A stretch of 64,000 bases of DNA from Hymenobacter cavernae (GCF_014641455.1 NZ_BMHT01000001.1:930001-994000); one strand, 5' to 3'; shown: positions 9,225 through 18,771, counted from the stretch's first letter. Notes: a model not told the origin generated them from the sequence alone. Program-made: numbers and translations.

Positions 9225-9324
9225 TGTAGCGCGAAGCTCCAGCTTCGCGCATCGTTGAACGAAATTCGCTACAATCATCTACTAACGGTGCGGACGATGC
9301 GCGAAGCCGGAGCTTCGCGCTACA
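9225..9324. repeat. long inverted repeat, TGTAGCGCGAAG family, copy 2
   Basis: The left arm begins TGTAGCGCGAAGCTCCAGC and the right arm ends GAGCTTCGCGCTACA. Between them the word ATCGTTGAACGA is only partly mirrored, as GGTGCGGACGATGCG. It separates the GH105 and GH106 genes and may form a hairpin that attenuates the operon. Confidence 0.88.
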
Positions 9325-9336
9325 GTTCCTTTCTTC

Positions 9337-12186
9337 ATGCAAAAATCAACTTTACTTCTTCTTCTCGGCCTTACGGCCTCTCCCCTCCTAGGTCTGGCGC
9401 AGGCGCCGAAGTGGCCGGCCATCACCCAGCAAAACAAACCCTGGACGCGCTGGTGGTGGGAAGGTAGCGCCGTGAACCAAAAAGACCTCACCAGTCTGCT
9501 GGAGCAATACAACAAAGCCGGCCTGGGTGGCGTGGAAATCACGGCCATATACGGCGTACACGGTGCTGAAAGCCAGTTCATTGACTTTCTGTCGCCGAAG
9601 TGGATGGGCATGCTCACCCACACACTGAAGGAAGCTGGCCGCTTGGACATGGGGGTGGATATGGCGCAGGCTTCCGGCTGGCCGTTTGGCGGCCCCTGGG
9701 TGACGCCGACGGATGCCTGCAAGTACGTGGCCTACCAGACCTACACGGTGAAGGGCGGCGAGCAGCTTAAAGACGCCGTGACGTTCATGCAAAAGCCGAT
9801 TATTCGCGCTGTCAACCACCAGGTTGACATTAAAACGCTGGTTGATCCGGTGGCGAAGAACAAGGACTTGCAGACCCTAGCTTTGGACCAAGTGCGGTTT
9901 GAAAAGCCGCTACCTTTGCAAACCCTGATGGCCTATTCCGACAAGGGCGAAACGCTGGACCTGACCGTCAAGGTAGACGCCAACGGGAAGCTCAACTGGA
10001 CCGCTCCGGCGGGCAACTGGACTTTGTACGGGGTGTTTCAGGGCTGGCACGGCAAGCAGGTGGAGCGCGCCGGCCCCGGCGGCGAGGGCGACGTAGTCGA
10101 CCACCTCTCCAAAGACGCCACGCAGCACTACTTGCAGCGCTTCGACGAAGCCTTCAAAGACTACGACATCAAGCCGTTGCGGGCTTTCTTCAATGACTCC
10201 TATGAAGTCGATGATGCCCAGGGCGAGGCCAACTGGACCCCGGCCATGTTCGCCGAGTTTCAGAAGCGCCGCGCCTACGATTTGCGCAAATACCTGCCGG
10301 CCTTGTTCGGCAAAGACACCGAGGATAAAAACCGCCGCGTACTCTGCGACTACCGCGAGACGATTTCGGAGCTGCTGCTCGAAAACTATACGAAGGTGTG
10401 GAGCGACTGGGCCAAAACGCAGGGTGCGCTCATCCGCAACCAGGCCCACGGCTCGCCGGCGAATATTCTTGATCTGTACGCCGTTACCGACATTCCCGAG
10501 ACCGAAGGCACCGACTTGCTGCGTATCAAGTTTGCCTCATCGGCGGCCAACGTGACGGGCAAAAAGCTAGCTTCCTCGGAGTCGGCGACGTGGGAGAACG
10601 AGCACTTCCTCTCCAAGCTCAGCGACGTAAAGCTGTCGATGGACCGCTACCTGCTTGGCGGCGTGAACCACACGTTCTATCACGGCACCAACTACTCGCC
10701 GGCGTCGGCGCCGTGGCCGGGTTGGCTGTTTTACGCGGCCGTGCACTTCAACCCGAACAACACGTTCTGGACGGATTTCGGCAAGCTGAACACCTACGTG
10801 GCCCACTGCCAGTCGTTCTTGCAGCAAGGCAAGCCCAACAACGACGTGCTGGTGTACCTGCCCATGTACGACTCGTTCTCGAACCCGAGCGGCAAGGTCC
10901 TGCTTCAGCACTATGATGGTATCGACCACGGCTTCAAAGGGATGCCGGTGGAAAACACCACCGAAGACATGCTGAAGAAAGGCTACGGCTTCGACTTCAT
11001 TTCCGACAAGCAGCTCCAACGCGTGACCGGTGCCGGCCGCGACCTGCACACCGGCGGCGTGACGTACCAAACCATCCTGCTGCCGGATGCGCGCCTGGTG
11101 CCGCTCGCAACGTTGCAGCGGGTGCTGGACCTAGCTCAGAACGGCGCGACCATCGTGGTGCAGAATCAACTGCCCACGGACATTCCCGGCCTCACCAACC
11201 TCGACACGCGCCGCGCCACCTTCAAGAAGCTGTTAGCGCAACTGAAGTTTACCGACGGCGGCAAGGGCGTGCAGCAAGCTAGCCTCGGCAAAGGCAAAAT
11301 CCTCGTCGGCAAAGACGTGGACCAGCTACTAGCCGCGGCCGGCGTGAAGCGCGAAATGATGGTGGATCAGGGCATCCAATACGTGCGCCGCAGCCACGAA
11401 AAGGGCCATTATTACTTCATGGTGAACCGCGGCGAGAAGGCCGTGGAAGGTTGGGTGAAGCTCCAAACGCCCGCTAAATCGGTGGCGCTCTACAACCCCA
11501 TGACCGAGAAGCTAGGTATGGCCGCGGTGCGCAATGCCGGCAACACGCCGGAAGTGTACGTGCAGCTGGCGCCCGGCGAGTCGTGCATCCTGGAAACCAA
11601 CACCGCCGCCGTAACCGGCCCCGTGTACGCTTACCTGAAAACGGCCGGCGCGGCCCAGCCCATCAGCGGCACCTGGGACATCAACTTCGTGAAAGGCGGC
11701 CCCGATCTGCCCGCCAAAGTGCAGACCAAGGACCTAGGTTCATGGACCAACCTGAGCGGTGATGCCGTGAAGAAGTTCTCCGGCACGGCCACTTACACCA
11801 CCTCTTTCCCCATGCCTACCGGCTCCGACGAAGGCTTTATCCTGGACCTAGGTAAAGTAGCCGAAAGCGCCCGCGTGCAGATCAACGGCCAAGATGTCGG
11901 TACGCTGATCGGACCCGTGTATCAGGTGTTCATCCCGAAGAACCAGCTAAAAGCCACGAATACGCTGAGTGTAAGCGTGTCCAACGCCATGGCTAACCGC
12001 ATTGCCGATATGGACAAGAACCACGTGGAGTGGAAGAAATTCTACAACATCAACGTCTCCGCCCGCCTGCCGCAGAACCGCGGCGCCGATGGCGTCTTCA
12101 CCGCCGAAAAGTGGGCGCCGCGCGAGTCGGGTCTGCTCGGCCCCGTGACGCTGACCCCGGCTACAAGCGGCACGCAGGTGCAGTAA
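9337..12186 (+). CDS. alpha-L-rhamnosidase (GH106)
   Basis: The 949-residue protein has a signal peptide (MQKSTLLLLLGLTASPLLGLAQ) and a GH106 N-terminus (PWTRWWWEGSAVNQKDLTSL, GLGGVEITAIYG, MAQASGWPFGGPWV). Such enzymes remove terminal alpha-L-rhamnose with inversion, using calcium and two Glu. The C-terminus (about residues 790-949) is a galactose-binding-like beta-sandwich (LGSWTNLSGDAVKKFSGTATY, VQINGQDVGTLIGPVYQVFI). The length is close to characterised Bacteroides GH106 enzymes. It likely acts in the periplasm on rhamnogalacturonan oligosaccharides after GH105, releasing the rhamnose used by the downstream pathway. Confidence 0.93.
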   Translation: MQKSTLLLLLGLTASPLLGLAQAPKWPAITQQNKPWTRWWWEGSAVNQKDLTSLLEQYNKAGLGGVEITAIYGVHGAESQFIDFLSPKWMGMLTHTLKEAGRLDMGVDMAQASGWPFGGPWVTPTDACKYVAYQTYTVKGGEQLKDAVTFMQKPIIRAVNHQVDIKTLVDPVAKNKDLQTLALDQVRFEKPLPLQTLMAYSDKGETLDLTVKVDANGKLNWTAPAGNWTLYGVFQGWHGKQVERAGPGGEGDVVDHLSKDATQHYLQRFDEAFKDYDIKPLRAFFNDSYEVDDAQGEANWTPAMFAEFQKRRAYDLRKYLPALFGKDTEDKNRRVLCDYRETISELLLENYTKVWSDWAKTQGALIRNQAHGSPANILDLYAVTDIPETEGTDLLRIKFASSAANVTGKKLASSESATWENEHFLSKLSDVKLSMDRYLLGGVNHTFYHGTNYSPASAPWPGWLFYAAVHFNPNNTFWTDFGKLNTYVAHCQSFLQQGKPNNDVLVYLPMYDSFSNPSGKVLLQHYDGIDHGFKGMPVENTTEDMLKKGYGFDFISDKQLQRVTGAGRDLHTGGVTYQTILLPDARLVPLATLQRVLDLAQNGATIVVQNQLPTDIPGLTNLDTRRATFKKLLAQLKFTDGGKGVQQASLGKGKILVGKDVDQLLAAAGVKREMMVDQGIQYVRRSHEKGHYYFMVNRGEKAVEGWVKLQTPAKSVALYNPMTEKLGMAAVRNAGNTPEVYVQLAPGESCILETNTAAVTGPVYAYLKTAGAAQPISGTWDINFVKGGPDLPAKVQTKDLGSWTNLSGDAVKKFSGTATYTTSFPMPTGSDEGFILDLGKVAESARVQINGQDVGTLIGPVYQVFIPKNQLKATNTLSVSVSNAMANRIADMDKNHVEWKKFYNINVSARLPQNRGADGVFTAEKWAPRESGLLGPVTLTPATSGTQVQ

Positions 12187-12249
12187 GGTCTTCACGGTTT
12201 GCTCAAACGTGCGCCTCACCCTCTAGGACCCTACGCCGCTTGATGCGCG

Positions 12250-12347
12250 GAATGAAAAGGAGAAGGGGAACTAACTTCTAGTTTGCTAGAGCTAGCTTTT
12301 CTAAACCAAAACTTAGTATTAAAGCTAGTCCCCCCTCTCCTTCTCTA
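12250..12347. repeat. imperfect inverted repeat (GGAGAAGGGG ... CCCCTCTCCTTC)
   Basis: The words AAAAGGAGAAGGGGAACTA and TAGTCCCCCCTCTCCTTCT face each other across about 60 A+T-rich bases that contain three CTAG words. It lies exactly at the 5' break of the esterase remnant, as expected if the repeat took part in the deletion or was inserted there. Confidence 0.7.
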
Positions 12348-12650
12348 CCACGACATGAAGGTGAAAAACGGCAAAGCGCGCCTTAACTTCGACTACGTGG
12401 CGGGCGGCTTAGTTGCCAAAGATGGCCCCTTGCGGCAGTTCACCATCGCCGGTGCCGACAGCGTGTTTGTGCCCGCGCAAGCCAAGATTGAAGGTAAGTC
12501 GGTGGTGGTGTGGAGCGACCAGGTGAGGCAGCCGGTGGCGGCGCGTTTCGCGTGGCGCGAGGTGCCCAAGCCCAACTTCTTCAATGCCGCTGGCTTGCCG
12601 GCGGCGCCGTTCCGCACCGACAAGTGGCGTATGGCTACGCAAGGCAAATT
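12346..12650 (+). pseudogene. C-terminal remnant of a sialate/rhamnogalacturonan O-acetylesterase
   Basis: The frame reads LYHDMKVKNGKARLNFDY, then GLVAKDGPLRQFTIAGAD, KIEGKSVVVWSDQV, VAARFAWREVPKPNFFNAAG and LPAAPFRTDKWRMATQGK. This is the C-terminal 95-100 residues of the SASA (sialate O-acetylesterase) family, including its usual ending. The catalytic N-terminal 350-400 residues (Gly-Asp-Ser motif) are absent; instead an inverted repeat stands immediately upstream. An ATG at 12355 could start a short protein, but a function is unlikely. An intact gene here would have deacetylated rhamnogalacturonan. The reading continues without a stop to 12849, beyond the family's end. Confidence 0.82.
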
Positions 12651-12656
12651 ATGGCG

Positions 12657-12836
12657 TTACCTAGCTTTTGCGAGGGAAGGTGGAGCCACAAAATTTGTCT
12701 TACTGATAGTGGTGTGTACTGCTGCTAGTTTCGCTAGCGGCGAGGGCAGCCGCAGCAGCGCACTGATTCGGCCCACCACGAAGGACAAGGTGAACAGGTA
12801 CATCAGCAAGGCAAGGCGGAGTAGCAGGAGTTTCAT
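12657..12836 (-). CDS. possible 59-residue hydrophobic peptide, unknown
   Basis: On the reverse strand an ATG at 12836 opens a 59-codon frame closed by TAA at 12657-12659. The first 25 residues (MKLLLLRLALLMYLFTLSF and following) form a Lys-led hydrophobic helix like a signal peptide or a single membrane span; the rest is polar. It overlaps, antisense, the extension of the esterase remnant. It may be a true small membrane protein or the cut-off beginning of a lost gene. Confidence 0.3.
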   Translation of the reverse strand: MKLLLLRLALLMYLFTLSFVVGRISALLRLPSPLAKLAAVHTTISKTNFVAPPSLAKAR

Positions 12837-13033
12837 TAGGGGTAATTAACCGTTAAGCCTGCTGCTTTTCTAAAAGTGTACCAACCTTAGAATTATTCAA
12901 TAAATAACCTAGCTAACCCTGTTGCTTACTGCTTTAGTGCCGTGCCTTACACCAGCTACGACCTAGCATCATTTCCTAACAGAACTTAGCCTGTTTCATT
13001 ACTAGCGCATTTTCACACCCAAATCCAGTTCTT

Positions 13034-13348
13034 ATGGAAGAAGTAGCCTTCACGATGAAGCTCAAGCCCGGCTTCGAAGCCGAGTACAAACGCCGCCACG
13101 ATGAAATCTGGTCCGAGCTCTCGCAGACCTTGACCGAAGCCGGCATCCGAGACTACTCCATCTACCTCGACCGGGCCAGTGGTACGCTCTTCGCCGTGCA
13201 GAAACGAACGGAAGGCCATATTATCGACCAGCTACCTAGCCTCCCGATTATGAAAAAATGGTGGGCCTACATGGCGGATATCATGGAAACCAACCCCGAC
13301 AACTCGCCCGTGTCGACGACGTTGGAGCCCGTGTTTCACGCTGATTAG
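13034..13348 (+). CDS. rhaM: L-rhamnose mutarotase
   Basis: The 104-residue protein matches the RhaM/YiiL (DUF718) family throughout: AFTMKLKPGFEAEYKRRHDEIW with the conserved His, GIRDYSIYLDRASGTLFAV, then MKKWWAYMADIMETNPDNSP. RhaM interconverts the alpha and beta anomers of L-rhamnose in the cytoplasm, so that the isomerase receives its preferred form. The length is the family's usual one. It is followed by a strong hairpin terminator before susC. No CAGGAG element is seen before it; it may be read from the upstream operon or a promoter in 12850-13033. Confidence 0.93.
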   Translation: MEEVAFTMKLKPGFEAEYKRRHDEIWSELSQTLTEAGIRDYSIYLDRASGTLFAVQKRTEGHIIDQLPSLPIMKKWWAYMADIMETNPDNSPVSTTLEPVFHAD

Positions 13349-13380
13349 CAGCAAGTAGCACCAGGAGTTACGTTCTCGCA

Positions 13381-13432
13381 GCCTCTTACCCGCCGAGCCT
13401 ATGCTAAAACCTAGGTTTGGCGGGTAAGAGGC
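13381..13432 (+). terminator. hairpin terminator after rhaM
   Basis: The arms GCCTCTTACCCGCC and GGCGGGTAAGAGGC are perfectly complementary, with a 24-base loop that contains CCTAGG. It ends the glycosidase-rhaM unit before the susC promoter region. Confidence 0.85.
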
Positions 13433-13460
13433 TTCATGCTTTAGCTATTCTCGACAATTG

Positions 13461-13505
13461 CAGGAGAGTACGGGAGAGAAGCACTCTTTATAAAACTATT
13501 ATTTG
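13461..13505 (+). promoter_or_regulatory. CAGGAG direct-repeat element plus -7-like box before susC1
   Basis: The element CAGGAGAGTACGGGAGAG (13461-13478) consists of two GGAGAG words set 11 bp apart. Eighteen bases further stands TATTATTTG (13497-13505), one base longer than the Bacteroidota -7 box TAnnTTTG. The same arrangement recurs at 33169-33212, 37215-37259 and 37336-37380. No separate -33 TTG is obvious, which suggests activation by a protein bound to the repeat. Confidence 0.65.
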
Positions 13506-13601
13506 TGAAGAATAGATGAAGTTTTTGTATTTTCAATCACCTCTCCCTGTGCCCCTCTTTTTTTGTACTCTACACGTAGCGCGCATTCTTTTTAGCCCTT
13601 G

Positions 13602-13615
13602 TGCAAACGATTGCA
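13602..13615. promoter_or_regulatory. palindromic operator TGCAAACGATTGCA before susC1
   Basis: The arms TGCAA and TTGCA are mirrored around ACGA. The reverse strand reads TGCAATCGTTTGCA, the same core as the sites at 19065, 19089, 34635 and 34833. It lies 41 bp before the susC1 start and is a candidate site for the GntR-type regulator encoded at 33619-34629. Confidence 0.6.
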
Positions 13616-13656
13616 TACTCTCGGTACTCAGCTAATTCCTTCACCCAAACCTATTC

Positions 13657-16600
13657 ATGATGATGCACAAAACTGTACGCAAATTGTGTCCGTACCTGGT
13701 GCTGCTGACGATCTGGCTGCTCGCTCAGCAGTCGGCTCAAGCCCAACGTACCGTTACGGGCAAAGTGGTAACTCTGGAAAGCAGTGAGCCGCTACCGGGC
13801 GTCACCGTGGTGTTAAAGAATACCACCGTAGGCACGGCTACCGACAACAACGGCAACTTCTCCCTGGATTTGCCTGGCAACGTTGGCACGCTGGTCTTTT
13901 CTTTTATTGGCTATGCAACGAAGGAAGTTCAACTCGCTGGCCAAAGTAACCTCACCGTTACCCTAGGTCAGGGCGCTAAGGCTCTGGACGAAGTTGTGGT
14001 AGTCGGCTACGGCACCCAGAAGAAAAGCGACGTGACCGGCGCCTTGTCGTCGGTGTCGGAAGGGCAGATTCAGCAGGTCACTACCCAAAACCTGACGCAG
14101 GCCCTACAAGGCCGGGCCGCCGGGGTTGATGTGGCGGGCGGGAACTTTCGCCCGGGCGAAGTGCCAGCCATTCGTATTCGGGGTAACCGCTCGGTGCGCG
14201 CTTCCAATGAGCCGCTCTATGTAGTTGATGGCATTCCGCTGGCGCCAGGCACCGGTCTTAACGACTTCAACCCGCAGGATATTCAGTCGGTGGAAGTGCT
14301 GAAGGATGCTTCAGCCACGGCCATCTACGGGTCGCGGGGAGCCAACGGTGTAATCCTGGTAACTACCAAGCGCGGCCAGGAAGGCAAGTTCAGCATCAAC
14401 TACAACTCCTACGTGAGCCTGGACCAGGCCAACCGTAAGCTGAAGCTGTTTAATGGCGGCGAATTTTTGGAAGTGCAGCGCGAGTCATACCGCACCGGGG
14501 GCAACTACGCCACTCTCTACCCCGACCCGGCCCGCGACTACACTTTGTTTGGTGCCGATCCGAACGCCTGGGAAGGCATTGCTGACGGCTACGAGTGGAC
14601 AGATCGGGCCAACCGGGTAGTAGCTACCCGCCCCACCACGCCGGAAGAGCGCGAGCGGTACGGCGCCAATGTTGCCCAAATTCCAATCTATGATCCGTCG
14701 AAAGTGCGCACGACCGATTGGCAGGACCTAGCCCTGCGTACGGCCGTTACCCAGAGCCACCAGTTGAGCGCCAGCGGCGGCACCGAGAAACTGCGGGCAT
14801 CCATGTCGGTAGGCTACCTCAAGCAGCAAGGCATTCAGCGGGGCCAGGACTTCTCGCGCTATAACGCCCGCTTCACCGTCGACTACAAGTTCAACAAGGT
14901 TATTTCGTTGGGGGCCTCCACTAACGCCAGCCTAGGTATTCAAAACTACGGCCCCGATGTTTACGGCCGGGCCATTGGCCAGCTTCCGTATGCGACGCCG
15001 TACGCACCAGATGGTACCTTCATCGAAAACCCCGGCGCGGATCCGTTGATTTTCAACCCCTTGCGCGAGCCCGAAAACGCCTTCAACGAGCGGCGCTTCA
15101 ACCGTATCTTCACCAGCTTGTACGCGGAAGTTAACATCGTGAAAGGCCTGCGCTACCGCATCAACGTGGGGCCCGACTTTCGCCAGAGCCGGACGGGTAT
15201 CTTCCAGTCGCCGCGAGCGGTGGCTCGGGGTGGTGGCCAGGGAGCTACTTCCTTTGCCCAATACGACCAGAGCCAGAACTTTACGTATGTGGTCGAAAAC
15301 CTACTGTTCTACGACAAGCAGTTTGGCAACGACCACAGCTTGGGCGTTACGGTACTGCAAAGCTCGCAGCAAGACCGCAACGAAAGCTCCTCGCTCAGCG
15401 CCAACAACCTCCCCTACGACAGCCAGAAATGGTACAACCTAGGTACTACCCGCAACGCGGCCGTGCAAGGGTTTGGCACCGGCTTCTCCCAACGTCGCCT
15501 GATGTCGTTCATGGGCCGGATCAACTACAATTTCCGCGACCGGTACGTGGTTACCCTAACAGGCCGGAGCGACGGCTCGTCGGTGCTGGCAGCTAGCAAC
15601 AAGTACGCTTTCTTCCCGGCCGCAGCTGTGGCTTGGAAAATCCAGGAAGAACCGTTTCTGAAAGACGTAAGCGCTATTACCGAGCTTAAAATCCGCGGTG
15701 GCTATGGCCAGGTGGGGCAGGCTTCGGTAGACCCTTACACCTCTGGCGGCTCCCTGCAACAAGCCAACTACGTTTGGGGCGAAACACCTGCCTACGGCTA
15801 TTCGCCCACGCCCGGTACGCTGCCGAACACCCTAGGTGGCATCCCGAACCCCGACCTAAAGTGGGAGCGTACCGCCACCACCAACATCGGTATCGACTTC
15901 GGTTTCCTGCGCAACCGTATCACGGGCTCGGTAGAGCTCTACCGCGCCAATACCACCGACCTGCTTTTGCCCCGCGCTCTACCCACGGCCGGCGGCTATG
16001 CTAACATTCTGCAAAACATCGGGGCCACCCGCAACACCGGCATCGAAGTTTCCTTGTCGACTACAAACATTGAGACGAAAAACTTCCGCTGGGGTACCGA
16101 CTTCATTTTCACCAAAAACAAGGAGGAGTTCGTGAAGCTAGCCTCCGGTGCGCAGGATGACATCGGTAACCGTTGGTTTATCGGGCAGCCGCTGGGCGTG
16201 TACTACAGCTACCGCTACGCCGGTGTGTGGCAGTTGGATGAGGCCGACGCCGCTGCGAAGGTTAGCTCCAAGCCCGGCGAGCTGAAGGTGGTAGACACCA
16301 ACGGCGACGGGCTGATCAATGCGAACGACTACGTAATTCTGGGCTCTAACCGCCCTAAGTGGTCAGGCAGCATTAACAACACATTATCCTACAAAGGCTT
16401 AGAGCTGAGCTTCCTGTTGTATGCCCGCGTGGGGCAGTACCTAGGTACCGGCTACCGCCCGGGCCTAGGTGGCCGCTATCCCGGCTGGGCCGTCGATTAC
16501 TGGACGCCCTCCAACCCGACCAATGCTAACCCGCGCCCCGACCGCACCCAAGACACGGCCAAAAACAGCGAGGGTACATCTTTCCAGAGCGGCAGCTTCG

Positions 16601-16830
16601 CCCGCGTACGCAATATCTCGCTGACTTACACCTTCCCCAAGACCATCACCTCGAAGTTCAGCGGCAACCTGCTTAGCGTGTACGTCAACGCAGTAAACCC
16701 CTTCCTGTTCACGAACTACCAGGGGCTGGATCCCGAAGCTTCCGACATCGGCAGCACGAGCGGTGAGCTGGCCCAGGCCCGCAACCTAGCCACCCGCAGC
16801 TTGGTGTTTGGGGTACGCGTAGGATTTTAG
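13657..16830 (+). CDS. SusC/RagA-type TonB-dependent outer-membrane transporter 1
   Basis: The 1057-residue protein has a signal peptide (YLVLLTIWLLAQQSAQAQ), a carboxypeptidase-D-regulatory-like domain (VTGKVVTLESSEPLPGVTVVLKN), the TonB-box/plug region with ALDEVVVVGYGTQKKSDVTG, the plug signature PLYVVDGIPL and SVEVLKDASATAIYGSRGANG, and a 22-strand barrel ending in LVFGVRVGF. It imports oligosaccharides across the outer membrane together with its SusD partner 24 bp downstream. Three consecutive ATG codons begin the frame; I use the first. The pectin and rhamnose genes around it suggest rhamnogalacturonan oligosaccharides as cargo. Confidence 0.95.
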   Translation: MMMHKTVRKLCPYLVLLTIWLLAQQSAQAQRTVTGKVVTLESSEPLPGVTVVLKNTTVGTATDNNGNFSLDLPGNVGTLVFSFIGYATKEVQLAGQSNLTVTLGQGAKALDEVVVVGYGTQKKSDVTGALSSVSEGQIQQVTTQNLTQALQGRAAGVDVAGGNFRPGEVPAIRIRGNRSVRASNEPLYVVDGIPLAPGTGLNDFNPQDIQSVEVLKDASATAIYGSRGANGVILVTTKRGQEGKFSINYNSYVSLDQANRKLKLFNGGEFLEVQRESYRTGGNYATLYPDPARDYTLFGADPNAWEGIADGYEWTDRANRVVATRPTTPEERERYGANVAQIPIYDPSKVRTTDWQDLALRTAVTQSHQLSASGGTEKLRASMSVGYLKQQGIQRGQDFSRYNARFTVDYKFNKVISLGASTNASLGIQNYGPDVYGRAIGQLPYATPYAPDGTFIENPGADPLIFNPLREPENAFNERRFNRIFTSLYAEVNIVKGLRYRINVGPDFRQSRTGIFQSPRAVARGGGQGATSFAQYDQSQNFTYVVENLLFYDKQFGNDHSLGVTVLQSSQQDRNESSSLSANNLPYDSQKWYNLGTTRNAAVQGFGTGFSQRRLMSFMGRINYNFRDRYVVTLTGRSDGSSVLAASNKYAFFPAAAVAWKIQEEPFLKDVSAITELKIRGGYGQVGQASVDPYTSGGSLQQANYVWGETPAYGYSPTPGTLPNTLGGIPNPDLKWERTATTNIGIDFGFLRNRITGSVELYRANTTDLLLPRALPTAGGYANILQNIGATRNTGIEVSLSTTNIETKNFRWGTDFIFTKNKEEFVKLASGAQDDIGNRWFIGQPLGVYYSYRYAGVWQLDEADAAAKVSSKPGELKVVDTNGDGLINANDYVILGSNRPKWSGSINNTLSYKGLELSFLLYARVGQYLGTGYRPGLGGRYPGWAVDYWTPSNPTNANPRPDRTQDTAKNSEGTSFQSGSFARVRNISLTYTFPKTITSKFSGNLLSVYVNAVNPFLFTNYQGLDPEASDIGSTSGELAQARNLATRSLVFGVRVGF

Positions 16831-16854
16831 TCTTCCTTTCTCTGATTTAACGAC

Positions 16855-18771
16855 ATGAAAATCAATTATAAACTACTGCTGGCTACGGTGGCTACTACCT
16901 TAGGCCTAGGTGTCAGCTCGTGCAAAGACTACTTGCAGGAAGAACTGGTAGGAACGCTTACCAACGACTACTTCAGCACGGAACAGGGCCTGGAAGACCT
17001 AGTACGGTCTAGCTACGAGCAAACTCGCTACAAATTCGCCCTGGAACACTCCTACGGCATGTTCAATTTTGGCGTGGATGAGTATACCAACGGCGACCAG
17101 TTCAATGCACTCTGGTGGAACACATACGACCCGCGCCTTAATGCCACCGACGGCTTCGTGGACGGCATCTGGACGGCCGATTACGACGGCATCAACCGCT
17201 GCAATATCGGCCTGGCCCGCATCCCGGCTATTCAGGGTACCTCTACCCTGCGCACCGAAGAGCAAAAGCGGCAGCGGATTGCCGAGCTGCGCTTCCTGCG
17301 GGGCTACTACTACTTCCAGCTCGTGCAGCAGTACGGGGCCATTCCGTTGGTGCTACAGCCCACGGAAGGCGTGCAGTTGGAATATACCCGCGCTGCCGTG
17401 CCCGACGTGTACAACGTTATTCTAGCCGATTTGCGGTTCGCTGCTACCAACCTAGCGCCTACCAACACCGACTTTGGCCGGGCTACGCAAGGAGCCGCCC
17501 AACACTACCTAGCCAAAGCCTATCTGACGCGGGGCAGCGCCGTGACGGAGCAGCGCGGCCAGAAACCCACTGACATCGACAGCGCTGCCTACTTCGCCGA
17601 CCAGGTGATTACCGGTGGGCGCTATGCGTTAGAATCGGATTACGCCCGGCTGTTCGACATTTCCAGCTATGCCAACAGCTCGGCGGCCCAAAGCAGCCGG
17701 GAGATTATTTTCTCCGCGCAGTTCAACAACGTTATTGCGCTGGCGGGTCGCTTCGGCAACAGGGTTCACTCCTACTTCACGCTGCTGTACGACAACGAGC
17801 CTGGTATGACTCGCGACTTGCTTAACGACCGTCCCTTCCGCCGGTTGATGCCCACCAACTACGCTATGGACATCTTCGACCGCCGCAACGATTCGCGGTT
17901 TTATAAGATGATGAAAACGGCGTGGATTTCTAACAACGCAGCTACCATTACTCGGTGGACGGCCGCCAACGCTCCTACTCCGGCGCTCGTGAACCAGCCC
18001 CGCTTTACCGTGGGCGATACCGCCTTCTACGTCATCGTCAACACCCCCCAAACGGCCATTCCGCAGGCGCAGCTAGACCGCACGCGCTACCGGGTGTATG
18101 CCCGTTATTACCGGGATGCCAATAACGTAGTACGGCAGGCGTACAACCCCGCCAGCAGCGATGCCGGCCTACGGAGCAAGTACCCACAGCTAGTTAAGTA
18201 CATCGACCCCTTCCGACAAAACCTCAACGAGGAATCGGGCACGAAGGATGGCATTCTGGCCCGCTATGCCGAAACGTATCTGATTGCGGCGGAAGCCTAC
18301 GGCCGGAAGCAAAACTATGCCAAGGCCTTAGAATACATCAATGTAGTACGGCGCCGGGCCGCTTACAAAGTCGGGGAGGTTCGGCCATCGGTCAACTGGC
18401 GCGTTGAGGGCGGTACGCGAGGCGACGTGACCAGCTCGTTTGCTGCCATCGAAGCCAAACAGTCGGACTTCGAGAATAACTCTGCCCGCGAAATGTATCC
18501 GGCAGGAGTTAACTCAACGGCCCAGCGTTTCATTCACTTCATCCTGAACGAAAGAACCCGGGAACTGCTAGGAGAGCTGCACCGCTGGGAAGACCTAGCT
18601 CGCACTGAAACGCTGGTTTTGCGTGCTCGTGCCTTCAACCCCGATGCAGCGGGTATTCAGGATTTCCATCGCTTGCGCCCAATTCCGCAGACGCACCTGG
18701 AGCGCATCTTCCGCAACGGCAAGCCGCTGACGAACGAGGAGCGCCAGGCCGAGCAGAACCCTGGCTACTAA
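16855..18771 (+). CDS. SusD/RagB-type surface glycan-binding lipoprotein 1
   Basis: This 638-residue protein starts with a lipoprotein signal (LLATVATTLGLGVSSC, lipid-bound Cys near residue 23). It has the SusD order: an N-terminal segment DYLQEELVGTLTNDYF, TPR-like helices with AELRFLRGYYYFQLVQQYGAIPLV, and the C-terminal RagB domain ENNSAREMYPAG, NERTRELLGELHRWEDLARTETL, ending RLRPIPQTHLERI. It caps the SusC1 barrel and binds the glycan. At 638 residues it is longer than the second SusD (504). It forms an operon with susC1. Confidence 0.94.
   Translation: MKINYKLLLATVATTLGLGVSSCKDYLQEELVGTLTNDYFSTEQGLEDLVRSSYEQTRYKFALEHSYGMFNFGVDEYTNGDQFNALWWNTYDPRLNATDGFVDGIWTADYDGINRCNIGLARIPAIQGTSTLRTEEQKRQRIAELRFLRGYYYFQLVQQYGAIPLVLQPTEGVQLEYTRAAVPDVYNVILADLRFAATNLAPTNTDFGRATQGAAQHYLAKAYLTRGSAVTEQRGQKPTDIDSAAYFADQVITGGRYALESDYARLFDISSYANSSAAQSSREIIFSAQFNNVIALAGRFGNRVHSYFTLLYDNEPGMTRDLLNDRPFRRLMPTNYAMDIFDRRNDSRFYKMMKTAWISNNAATITRWTAANAPTPALVNQPRFTVGDTAFYVIVNTPQTAIPQAQLDRTRYRVYARYYRDANNVVRQAYNPASSDAGLRSKYPQLVKYIDPFRQNLNEESGTKDGILARYAETYLIAAEAYGRKQNYAKALEYINVVRRRAAYKVGEVRPSVNWRVEGGTRGDVTSSFAAIEAKQSDFENNSAREMYPAGVNSTAQRFIHFILNERTRELLGELHRWEDLARTETLVLRARAFNPDAAGIQDFHRLRPIPQTHLERIFRNGKPLTNEERQAEQNPGY

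Noticed and set aside
13381-13432. Possible riboswitch before susC1
   Set aside because: The fold is a plain long hairpin after rhaM, without conserved aptamer-like features; a terminator explains it.
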